Positions 26,710 to 33,760 of a DNA stretch of 40,414 nucleotides are shown here, one piece after another. The number at the start of each line of letters is the position of its first letter. Position 1 is the first letter of the stretch. The position numbers were made by a program, and so were the translations under genes. Location: contig JACRIT010000005.1 in NCBI GenBank assembly GCA_016215655.1, forward strand, positions 1 to 40,414. The letters are read 5' to 3'. The DNA is from Acidimicrobiia bacterium. GTDB lineage: Bacteria; Actinomycetota; Acidimicrobiia; Spongiisociales; UBA11373. The notes beneath the pieces were generated by a model. That model was not told the DNA's origin. It worked only from the letters and a program-made list of their open reading frames with translations, and did not search any database.

Positions 26710-28992
26710 GTGATCGCCGAACACCCCGTCGCTCCCAGCCTTTCCACGCGCACCCCGTCGCCGTGGTGGCACTGGGTGGTGCCGGTGGTGCTGGTCCTGG
26801 CCGGCGCCACCGCCTTCGGGGTGATGCGGCCCGATCAGATCTTTGCCGCCAACACCCCCACCGGTGGCGACATGGGGGCCCATGTCTACCTTCCGGCGTT
26901 CCTGCGAGACCATTTGCTCTCCGACTGGCGGATCCTCGGCTGGAGCAACGACTGGTACGCCGGGTTCCCGGTGCTCTACTTCTACTTCCCGCTCCCGGCG
27001 CTGGTGACCGTGCTCCTCGACGTGGTCCTCCCGTACGGAGTGGCGTTCAAGCTGGTCACGGTGGCGGGCCTGGTGGCGTTGCCGTTCGCCGCCTACTTCC
27101 TCGCCAGGGCGATCGGCTTCGCCCGTCCGGTCGCCCTCGTCGCCGGGGTCGCCGGGGGGACCTTCATCTACATGGAGAGCTTCTCCATCTACGGGGGCAA
27201 CACCCTGTCCACCCTCGCCGGGGAGTTCTCCTTCTCCTGGTCGTTCGCCCTGTCGCTGGTCTATCTCGGACTGGTCATCCGCAGCGTTCGCGAGGGGAGG
27301 GGCTTCAGCGTCGGGGCCGGCATCGTCCTCGCCCTCACCGCTCTCTCCCACATCATCACCACCATGGTCGTGGTCGCCGCCTCGCTGCCACTGCTCTTGC
27401 GGCGCCGCGGGCCGGCGACGCTGGCGGCCGCCTGGGGCATCGGCTTCGCCCTGGCGGCATTCTGGGCGCTGCCGCTCCTCGATCACGTCGGCTACACCAC
27501 CGACATGGGCTGGTTCCCGGTCTGCGACCGTGTCGAGTTCTGGGACTGCGTCGGCCAGACGATCATCAACCGGGAGTTGTGGCCGTTGCTCGTCCCCGCG
27601 GCGGGCGGACTGCTGTGGGCCATCCACCACCGTCTGCCGATTGGGCCGATCGCCGCGCTGGTGGTGCTGCCGGTCGTCGGCTTCTTCCTCATCATCATGC
27701 TGGACTTCCGCAAGCTCTACAACGCCCGGCTGCTTCCGTACTGGTACTTCGCGGTGTTCTTCCTCGCCGGCATCGGAATCGGCGCACTGGTCCTCTCCCT
27801 GGCGCGGCGGCTGCGCGGGGGGGAGTCGCCCCGCTGGGCCCTGGCCGGGGCCGCGGCCATCGCCATGCTCGTGCTCGGTATCAGCGGCATCAACAAGACC
27901 CCGGCCTGGGCGAAGTGGAACTACTCCGGCTACGAGGGCAAGCAGACCTATGCCTATACCTCCGACGGCACCCCGATCCTGCAGACCGACAACTGGGCCG
28001 AGTACATCGGCCTCATGCATGCACTCGATGCGCTCCCGCCGGGCCGGGTCATGTGGGAGGCCAACAATGAGATGAATCGCTATGGCACGCCGATGGCACT
28101 CATGCTGACTCCGTATTGGTCCGAGGGCCATCCCTCGATGGAGGGCTTGTTCTTCGAATCGGCCCTCACCACCCCGTTCCACTTCCTCAACGCAGCCGAG
28201 GTGAGTCAGCGGCCATCGAACCCCGTATCGGGTTTGGCGTACCACGGGATGGACTTCGAGCGCGGCGTGGCCCACCTCATGCTCTTCGATGTCGCCTACT
28301 ACGTGTCGTACACCGACACCGCCAGGGACGCCGCTGCCGCCCACGGACTGGCCGTGCTGGCCGAGGCGCCGCCCTTCACCGTCTTCGCCCTCCCCGAAGC
28401 CGATCTCGTCGAGGTGGCGCAGTTCCAGCCGGCCGTGTGGGACGGCGACGAGTCCTTCCTCGATGCCGCCCTCGCCTGGTACGACGACATCGAAGCGCTC
28501 GATCGGTGGCTGGTGGCGAGCGGGCCGGAGTCGTGGCTCCGCATCGACGACGCCAGCTCTGACATCCGGCGGCAGCTTCCCGCGTCCGGTTCGGTCACCA
28601 ACGTCGTGCTCGAGCACGATCGGATCGCCTTTGACACCACCGCGGTCGGGGTGCCTCATCTCGTCAAGGTTTCGTACTTCCCCAACTGGGATGCCCGCGG
28701 CGCCGATGGGCCCTATCGGGCTGCCCCCTCGCTGATGGTGGTGGTCCCGACCGAGAACCACGTCGAGATCGTCTTTGCCGATACCCGGGCCGAGATCGCC
28801 GGCAAGGCGCTCACCGGCGCCATGCTCATCGGGCTGATCGTCTGGCGGGTGCTGCGGCGCCGCCGCGCCGCCATCCCTGCCGAGTGGGAGCGGGCGCAGC
28901 CCTCAGCGGGCGGTGCGGGCCTCGTCGGCGAGTGCCCGGCGGATGCGCAGCAAGCCGCGCACGGTGCGGGGGACTCGCTTGATCAGGCTTGA
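26710..28992 (+). CDS. Multi-span membrane protein, PTPS-related/GT-C-like
   Basis: 760 residues starting at GTG. The first 385 or so contain about ten hydrophobic helices. Just after the first is GGDMGAHVYLPAFLRDHL, and NDWYAGFPVLYFYFPLPALV follows. The acidic/His motif in an early outer loop, together with that stretch, resembles the 6-pyruvoyl-tetrahydropterin-synthase-related membrane family, thought to be GT-C glycosyltransferases using polyprenyl-phosphate sugars. A soluble extracytoplasmic domain follows and the chain ends with another span (ALTGAMLIGLIVWRVL) and a long basic tail. The last 30 codons run into the converging GT2 gene. That tail (SAGGAGLVGECPADAQQAAH) looks like antisense read-through, so an ancestral stop was probably lost or misread. 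A wall-glycan role fits the locus. Confidence 0.72.
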   Translation: MIAEHPVAPSLSTRTPSPWWHWVVPVVLVLAGATAFGVMRPDQIFAANTPTGGDMGAHVYLPAFLRDHLLSDWRILGWSNDWYAGFPVLYFYFPLPALVTVLLDVVLPYGVAFKLVTVAGLVALPFAAYFLARAIGFARPVALVAGVAGGTFIYMESFSIYGGNTLSTLAGEFSFSWSFALSLVYLGLVIRSVREGRGFSVGAGIVLALTALSHIITTMVVVAASLPLLLRRRGPATLAAAWGIGFALAAFWALPLLDHVGYTTDMGWFPVCDRVEFWDCVGQTIINRELWPLLVPAAGGLLWAIHHRLPIGPIAALVVLPVVGFFLIIMLDFRKLYNARLLPYWYFAVFFLAGIGIGALVLSLARRLRGGESPRWALAGAAAIAMLVLGISGINKTPAWAKWNYSGYEGKQTYAYTSDGTPILQTDNWAEYIGLMHALDALPPGRVMWEANNEMNRYGTPMALMLTPYWSEGHPSMEGLFFESALTTPFHFLNAAEVSQRPSNPVSGLAYHGMDFERGVAHLMLFDVAYYVSYTDTARDAAAAHGLAVLAEAPPFTVFALPEADLVEVAQFQPAVWDGDESFLDAALAWYDDIEALDRWLVASGPESWLRIDDASSDIRRQLPASGSVTNVVLEHDRIAFDTTAVGVPHLVKVSYFPNWDARGADGPYRAAPSLMVVVPTENHVEIVFADTRAEIAGKALTGAMLIGLIVWRVLRRRRAAIPAEWERAQPSAGGAGLVGECPADAQQAAHGAGDSLDQA

Positions 28993-29616
28993 CCGTGTCT
29001 GACGGATCTCCTCGACCACGGCGGGGATCTCCCGAATCCGGTACCGGGCCCGTTCGGCGCGGATCACCAGCTCGGTGTCGAAGAGATCCTTGGTGGATAT
29101 GACGGCCGGGGCCACCGCGGCGACGACGCTGCCCCGGATGACCTTCATCCCGTGGGTGTCGCTGACCCGTGATCGCAGCAGCACTCTGAGCAGCACGTTG
29201 AACGCCAGGGTGCCGAGGCGGCGGACCAGGCCGCGGCGGTCCTCCGCTCCGGGTGCCCGCTTCGAGGCGAGCACGACATCGGCCTCGTCGCCGAGCCCGA
29301 TGGCCTCGGTGAGGAACTCCCCGGAGAAGTAGTCGATGTCGACGTTCGCCACCCAGTCGGTGTTCGCCGCGAGGAACCCATGGCGCATGGCCGCCCCGTA
29401 GTCGGGGGTGGGGAGGTGCAGCACCTTGACCCGGCGATCGGCCATGGCCAGTCGGTTGGCCACCGCGGCGGTGTCGTCGCTGGATCCGTTCTCGGCGAGG
29501 ATCACGGTCGAGGTGGCTGCCACGCCGTCGAGAGCGGCGAGGAGTCGGGTGAGCGCCCCCGGGAGGAACTCGGCCTCGTTGTGGATCGGGACGACGACGG
29601 TGAGCGATGGCGTCAC
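28903..29616 (-). CDS. GT2 glycosyltransferase (polyprenyl-phosphate sugar type)
   Basis: 237 residues from GTG 29616. The fold opens SLTVVVPIHNEAEFLPGALTRLL, then VILAENGSSDDTAAVANRL with the nucleotide-binding Asp pair, DYGAAMRHGFLAAN, and WVANVDIDYFS with the metal-binding DxD (DID). The end is basic (RIRRALADEARTAR). Enzymes of this form (dolichol-phosphate mannose synthase-like) move a sugar from a nucleotide donor to a lipid carrier. The converging PTPS-related protein might use the product. The frame can be extended upstream to 29967, but that part only translates the 27-bp repeats and the antisense of manB, so it is excluded. Confidence 0.85.
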   Translation of the reverse strand: MTPSLTVVVPIHNEAEFLPGALTRLLAALDGVAATSTVILAENGSSDDTAAVANRLAMADRRVKVLHLPTPDYGAAMRHGFLAANTDWVANVDIDYFSGEFLTEAIGLGDEADVVLASKRAPGAEDRRGLVRRLGTLAFNVLLRVLLRSRVSDTHGMKVIRGSVVAAVAPAVISTKDLFDTELVIRAERARYRIREIPAVVEEIRQTRSSLIKRVPRTVRGLLRIRRALADEARTAR

Positions 29617-29681
29617 GACCGGCGAGTCTACGGCTCGGGCCGATGGCGGCGATACATGAAGTGAGACCGTTGAGCGAGAAC

Positions 29682-29808
29682 GTTCCGGCGAAGCCGGAAC
29701 GCCAAGGAACCCGAAGGGTTCGCGAGCGCCAAGGAACCCGAAGGGTTCCCGAGCGCCAAGGAACCCGAAGGGTTCCCGAACGCCAAGGAACCCGAAGCGT
29801 TCGCGAGC
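29682..29808. repeat. Array of GAA-loop hairpins (one 19-bp plus four 27-bp repeats)
   Basis: GTTCCGGC-GAA-GCCGGAAC (29682-29700) is a perfect 8-bp stem with a GAA loop. It is followed without a break by four tandem 27-bp units at 29701, 29728, 29755 and 29782. Each unit contains GAACCC-GAA-GGGTTC, another stem with the same loop. Unit 4 has one changed base (GCGTTC), which breaks its stem. The array lies between the divergent GT2 and manB genes and ends 11 bases before the manB -10. Three internal units differ at only two positions. No spacer sequences, so not CRISPR. Confidence 0.9.
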
Positions 29809-29819
29809 GCCGCCCCCCG

Positions 29820-29825
29820 TACAAT
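29820..29825 (+). promoter_or_regulatory. -10 element of manB
   Basis: TACAAT (five of six) ends 7 bases before ATG 29833, predicting a leaderless mRNA. A 17-base spacer would place the -35 hexamer at 29797-29802, inside the altered fourth repeat unit, so the repeat array and the promoter overlap. Confidence 0.55.
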
Positions 29826-29832
29826 CCGGGAC

Positions 29833-31179
29833 ATGGACCTCGGGCGCATCTTCAAGGCCTATGACATCCGCGGTCTGGTGCCCGACGAACTCGACGAGGT
29901 GGTCGCCGAACGCATCGGTGCGGCGTTCGCCAGATTCTGCGGGGTGGCGCGCATCGCCGTGGGCCACGATGCCCGGCTGTCGTCACCGATCATCGCGGAT
30001 GCCGTGAGTGCGGGGATCACCTCGACCGGGACCGATGTCGACGCCCTGGGGATGATCGCCACCGACATGGCCTATCACGCTTCGGGCATGCTCGGACAGC
30101 CCGCGGCGATGATCACCGCCTCGCACAATCCCAAGGGCTGGAACGGTGTGAAGCTGTGCCTCGCCGGCGCCGCACCCGTGGGTGCCGACACCGGACTGGC
30201 CGAGGTGCGCCGCCTCGCCGAGGAGGGGGCCCTTCCCGCCGGCATCCGGGGGCGCGTGCGCCGCCTCGACACCAGGGACGAGTACCTCGATCACGTGATC
30301 GCCGTCTCGGGCGCCGACGGGATCGCCGGCCTCGCCGTGGCCGTCGATGCCGGCAACGGGGTCGGCGGGGTGGTGCTGCCGGCGCTGTTCGACCGGATCT
30401 CTGCCGGTCTCACCGGGCTCTATCTCGATCCCGATGGAACCTTCCCCAACCATCATCCCGACCCGCTGCGGCCGGAGAACCTGCGTGATCTCGAGGCCCT
30501 CATGCGCCGGTCGCCCTTCGCCCTCGGGGTCGCCTTCGATGGGGATGCCGACCGTGCCTTCTTCATCGACGATCAGGTGCGGCCACTTCCCGGGAGCACC
30601 GTCACCGCCATGGTCGCCGCCTGGTTCCTCGCGCGCGAGCCGGGAGCCCACATCGTGCACAACCTCATCTGCAGCCGCGCCGTGCCCGAGACGATCGCGG
30701 CGCGGGGTGGAGTCTCGGTGCGCACCCGGGTGGGGCACTCATACATCAAGGCGGTGATGGCGGACACCGGCGCCGTCTTCGGCGGTGAGCACTCCGGTCA
30801 CTACTACTTCCGTGACAACTACCGCGCCGACAGCGGAGTGCTCGCCATGCTCGTACTGCTTAGGCTGATCTCGGAGGATGGCCGCCCGCTGTCGGCGATC
30901 CGGACCGAGTTCGAGCGGTACGCCCAATCGGGGGAGATCAACCTGACGGTGACCGACCAGGCGGCGGCCCTCGAACGCATCGCCGCGGTGTTCGGCGGCG
31001 ACCAGGATCGCCTCGATGGATTGACCGTGAGCCTGAAGGACCGGTGGTTCAATCTCCGACCGTCGAACACCGAGCCGGTGCTGCGACTCAACGTCGAGGC
31101 TCCCGATGCCGCGGCGGTGGCAGCATTGGTCGCGGCGGTGACGGCGACGGTGGAGGAGGTGTCCCGTGGCGGTGCCTGA
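29833..31179 (+). CDS. manB: Phosphomannomutase/phosphoglucomutase
   Basis: 448-residue alpha-D-phosphohexomutase interconverting mannose-6- and mannose-1-phosphate (and probably the glucose forms). All four signature segments are visible: the phosphoserine loop TASHNPKGWNG with active Ser97, the metal loop DGDADR near 236, the sugar-specificity loop GGEHSGHYYF, and the phosphate-binding loop RPSNTEPVLR near 410. GEHSG is shared by PMM/PGM enzymes. It opens the manB / Trm112-like / isomerase operon, with a 14-base overlap to the next gene. Products feed ManC and thus GDP-mannose. In mycobacteria the homologue is Rv3257c, in the same order relative to DUF3499. Translation is likely leaderless from a -10 seven bases upstream. 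Confidence 0.95.
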   Translation: MDLGRIFKAYDIRGLVPDELDEVVAERIGAAFARFCGVARIAVGHDARLSSPIIADAVSAGITSTGTDVDALGMIATDMAYHASGMLGQPAAMITASHNPKGWNGVKLCLAGAAPVGADTGLAEVRRLAEEGALPAGIRGRVRRLDTRDEYLDHVIAVSGADGIAGLAVAVDAGNGVGGVVLPALFDRISAGLTGLYLDPDGTFPNHHPDPLRPENLRDLEALMRRSPFALGVAFDGDADRAFFIDDQVRPLPGSTVTAMVAAWFLAREPGAHIVHNLICSRAVPETIAARGGVSVRTRVGHSYIKAVMADTGAVFGGEHSGHYYFRDNYRADSGVLAMLVLLRLISEDGRPLSAIRTEFERYAQSGEINLTVTDQAAALERIAAVFGGDQDRLDGLTVSLKDRWFNLRPSNTEPVLRLNVEAPDAAAVAALVAAVTATVEEVSRGGA

Positions 31180-31345
31180 GGAGCTTTTGGACATCCTGGC
31201 GTGTCCCGTGTGCCACCGCCCCGTGCGACCCGACGGAGACGAGTTGGTGTGCACCGGGTGCGGCCTCCGCTATCCGGTGCGCGACGGCATTCCGGTGATG
31301 CTCCCCGAAGAGGCTCGCCGCCCCGGGGTGGGGGAGTCGGCGTGA
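31166..31345 (+). CDS. Trm112-family small zinc protein
   Basis: 59 residues beginning VAVPEELLDILACPVCHRPVR and containing a second knuckle, CTGCGLRYPVRDGIPVML, the conserved start and end of Trm112-like/UPF0434 proteins. In eukaryotes Trm112 activates methyltransferases; in bacteria its role is unclear. GTG 31166 is used because it overlaps the manB stop by 14 bases and is the first start that leaves the LDILACPVC motif intact. Its stop overlaps the isomerase start (GTGA). The same position between manB and the SIS isomerase is common in Actinomycetota, suggesting a link to sugar phosphate enzymes, not established. Confidence 0.85.
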   Translation: MAVPEELLDILACPVCHRPVRPDGDELVCTGCGLRYPVRDGIPVMLPEEARRPGVGESA

Positions 31346-32328
31346 GCCTGATGCGCCGGCTCATCGACGAGCTCCCTGCCCAGCTGCGCTGGGCCGCCGC
31401 CGCCGAGGTGCCGGAGCTTGCCCTCGCCACCGAAGGTCTGGTGCTCGGCATGGGGGGCTCGGGGTTCGCCGGGGACGTCGCCGCGGTCTTCGCCGAGGCT
31501 CAGGGAGTCCGGGTGGCGGTGCACAAGGGCTACGGCCTTCCCGGCTGGGCCGCCGCCGGCCACATCGCCGTCGTGGCGGTTTCGCACAGCGGCAACACCG
31601 AAGAGACCCTCTCCGGGGTGGAGGCGGCCCACACCGCCGGACTGGCGGTGGCGGCGACGGCAACCGGGGGAGTCCTCGCCCAGCGGGCTTCCGAGTGGAG
31701 CCTCCCGTACCTGGCCGTGCCTCCCGGTGCCCAGCCGCGCGCCGCCGCCGGCTACCTCGCCGGGGCGACGTTGCGACTCCTCGAGTCGGCGGGGGTGGTG
31801 ACGGGCACGGTGGCGGCGCTCACCGAGGCGGCCGACGTCGCCGAGGCACTGCTCGCCGGCGACGCTCCTGCGGTCGCCGGGGAGGTGGCGGCATCGCTGC
31901 GAGGGCGCATCGGGATCATCTACGGGTCGGGGCCGCTCACGGCGGCGGCAGCCGGGCGCTGGAAGGCGCAACTCAACGAGAACGGCAAGGTCCCGGCCTG
32001 GTGGTCGGTGCTTCCCGAGTTGGATCACAACGAGATCGTGGGCTGGGCGGCGTTGCCGGCGATCGGGTCGGATGCCGTCGGGGTGGTGTTCCTCCACGAC
32101 GGTGGCGAGGACGCTCGGACCCATCGTCGTGCGCAGCTCACTGCGGAGCTCATGGCCCCCGTGCACGTGGCGGGGACGGTCGCCAGCCGCGGCGCGGGGC
32201 CCCTGGCCCGCTTGTTCTCGCTGGTGGTGGTGGGAGACCTCGTCTCCGTGGCGGTCGCCGAGCAGGCCGGCATCGATCCGGTTCCGGTGGCGGTCATCGA
32301 GCGACTGAAGAAGGCATTGGCGGAGTAG
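31342..32328 (+). CDS. Bifunctional phosphoglucose/phosphomannose isomerase (SIS domain)
   Basis: 328 residues from GTG 31342 (ATG 31351 is possible). Two SIS domains: the first has VLGMGGSGFAGDVAAVF and VSHSGNTEETLS, the phosphosugar-binding Ser/Thr loop; the second has IIYGSGPLTAAAAGRWK and the ENGKVPAWW / PELDHNEIVGW region with the Glu and His used in isomerisation. This layout is that of archaeal and actinobacterial PGI/PMI enzymes converting fructose-6-phosphate to glucose- or mannose-6-phosphate. With ManB and ManC it completes a route from fructose-6-phosphate to GDP-mannose within the window. GTG overlaps the preceding stop by 4 bases. A heptad array begins right after its stop. Confidence 0.9.
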   Translation: MSLMRRLIDELPAQLRWAAAAEVPELALATEGLVLGMGGSGFAGDVAAVFAEAQGVRVAVHKGYGLPGWAAAGHIAVVAVSHSGNTEETLSGVEAAHTAGLAVAATATGGVLAQRASEWSLPYLAVPPGAQPRAAAGYLAGATLRLLESAGVVTGTVAALTEAADVAEALLAGDAPAVAGEVAASLRGRIGIIYGSGPLTAAAAGRWKAQLNENGKVPAWWSVLPELDHNEIVGWAALPAIGSDAVGVVFLHDGGEDARTHRRAQLTAELMAPVHVAGTVASRGAGPLARLFSLVVVGDLVSVAVAEQAGIDPVPVAVIERLKKALAE

Positions 32329-32430
32329 CCCGTCGCCCGATGGAGTCATCAGCCATCAGCCCGGGCATCGAACCGTCGACCCGAGTTGCGAGGACGGGTA
32401 ACGGGTAACGGGTAACGGGTAACGGGTAAC
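32329..32430. repeat. 7-bp-period region ending in five perfect GGGTAAC copies
   Basis: Starting on the base after the isomerase stop, degenerate heptads (CCCGTCG, CCCGATG, then words containing AGTCATC and AGCCATC) run in phase to about 32370. After a short break, GGGTAAC is repeated five times without error at 32396-32430. The same word occurs inverted at 19661. The region separates the isomerase from ahcY, whose ribosome-binding site lies downstream of it. Confidence 0.9.
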
Positions 32431-32457
32431 CTCCTCTACCCCGACCAAGGACCCCTC

Positions 32458-33705
32458 GTGGACTTCGACATCGCCGATCCGTCGCTCGCCGCCGATGGCG
32501 CCCTTCGCATCGAATGGGCCCGGAGCCGGATGCCGGTGCTCGACTCGATCCGGGAGCGGTTCGAGCGTGACAAGCCGCTCGCCGGGATCCGCATCGGTGC
32601 TTGCCTCCACGTCACCGCCGAGACCGCCAACCTCATGACCACGCTGCGCGCCGGCGGCGCCGAGGTGGCGCTGTGTGCCTCGAACCCGCTCTCCACCCAG
32701 GACGACGTGGCCGCGGCGCTGGTCGCCGATGGCGTCGCGGTGTACGCGGTCCGGGCGGAGGATGCCGATAGCTACTACCGCCACATCCGCACCGTCCTCG
32801 AGGCCGCCCCCCACATCACCATGGACGATGGCGCCGATCTCGTGACGACGCTGCTCAAGGAGCGCCCCGATCTCCACCCCATCGGCTCCACCGAGGAGAC
32901 GACGACCGGGGTGATCCGACTGCGGGCCATGGCTGCCGATGGGGTGCTGCGGTTCCCGGTCGTGGCCGTGAACGACTCCGCCACCAAGCACCTGTTCGAC
33001 AACCACCACGGCACCGGTCAGTCGTCGCTCGACGGCATCCTCCGCGCCACCAACCTCCTGTTTGCGGGCAAGACCGTCGTGGTGATCGGCTACGGGCACT
33101 GTGGATCGGGTGTGGCGGCCCGCGCCTCCGGCCTCGGCGCCCGGGTGGTCGTCGTCGAGGTCGATCCGGTGCGGGCGCTGTCCGCGGCGATGGAGGGCTT
33201 CACGGTGACGACGATGGCGAATGCCGCTCGATTGGGCGACGTGTTCATCACCGTGACCGGCAACCTGCACGTCATTCGCGGGGAGCACTTCGATGCCATG
33301 CGCGACGGAGCGATCCTCGCCAATGCCGGTCACTTCGACGTCGAGATCGACCTCGAGGCGCTGGCGGCACGATCCACCGGCAAGCGTCGCCTCCGCCACG
33401 AGCTCGACGAGTGGAAGCTGCAGGACGGGCGCCGGGTGCTCGTGGTCGCCGAGGGCCGGCTGGTCAACCTCGGTGCGGCCGAGGGTCATCCCGCCGAGGT
33501 GATGGACATGTCGTTCGCCAACCAGGCCCTGGCCGCCGAGTGGCTGGTGCGTGATGGCAAGTCGTTGGCGCCGGGGGTGCATCGCCTTCCCGAACACCTC
33601 GACGGTGAGGTCGCCGCCATCGCCCTCAAGCGCCTCGGCGGCGGCCTCGACCTCCTCACCGACGAGCAGGCCAGGTACCTCGGCAGCTGGGAGATGGGGA
33701 CCTAG
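32458..33705 (+). CDS. ahcY: Adenosylhomocysteinase, short archaeal/Thermotoga class (possibly S-inosylhomocysteine-active)
   Basis: 415-residue enzyme that hydrolyses S-adenosylhomocysteine (or a deaminated form) to homocysteine and the nucleoside, recycling SAM. Visible parts: substrate domain with HVTAETANL (51-59), ASNPLSTQDDVAAAL, GSTEETTTGVIRL, NDSATKHLFDN with the catalytic Lys/Asp region, and the NAD loop GYGHCGSG at 211-218. It lacks both the roughly 40-residue insertion and the terminal Tyr-Arg-Tyr tail of the long class in mycobacteria and eukaryotes. The substrate motif reads HxTxE instead of HxTxQ; in archaeal enzymes Glu at this place is linked to preference for S-inosylhomocysteine. 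GTG 32458 has AAGGA six bases upstream. Followed by a heptad array with hairpin. Confidence 0.92.
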   Translation: MDFDIADPSLAADGALRIEWARSRMPVLDSIRERFERDKPLAGIRIGACLHVTAETANLMTTLRAGGAEVALCASNPLSTQDDVAAALVADGVAVYAVRAEDADSYYRHIRTVLEAAPHITMDDGADLVTTLLKERPDLHPIGSTEETTTGVIRLRAMAADGVLRFPVVAVNDSATKHLFDNHHGTGQSSLDGILRATNLLFAGKTVVVIGYGHCGSGVAARASGLGARVVVVEVDPVRALSAAMEGFTVTTMANAARLGDVFITVTGNLHVIRGEHFDAMRDGAILANAGHFDVEIDLEALAARSTGKRRLRHELDEWKLQDGRRVLVVAEGRLVNLGAAEGHPAEVMDMSFANQALAAEWLVRDGKSLAPGVHRLPEHLDGEVAAIALKRLGGGLDLLTDEQARYLGSWEMGT

Positions 33706-33760
33706 AGTCCGCTGTCCGCTTTCCGCAGTGCCGCTTCTGGCGGGAAGCCGGAAGCGGACG
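33706..33760. repeat. Mirrored 7-bp-period array between converging ahcY and FtsH-like genes
   Basis: Three heptads of the form NNTCCGC (AGTCCGC, TGTCCGC, TTTCCGC, 33706-33726) start right after the ahcY stop. The second half holds inverted words (GGGAAGC, CGGAAGC, then GGAC). The two arms, GTCCGCTTTCCG and CGGAAGCGGAC, pair with one bulge. The array fills the whole gap between the two stop codons. Probable bidirectional 3'-end hairpin by inference; no poly-T tract. Confidence 0.7.

Noticed and set aside
29682-29808. CRISPR array
   Set aside because: The 27-bp units are directly joined with no variable spacers and no cas genes are nearby.
29617-29967. N-terminal extension of the GT2 gene with nine-residue repeats
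   Set aside because: The repeated peptide is simply the translation of the 27-bp hairpin array, and the first part is antisense to manB. The GT2 fold starts at GTG 29616.
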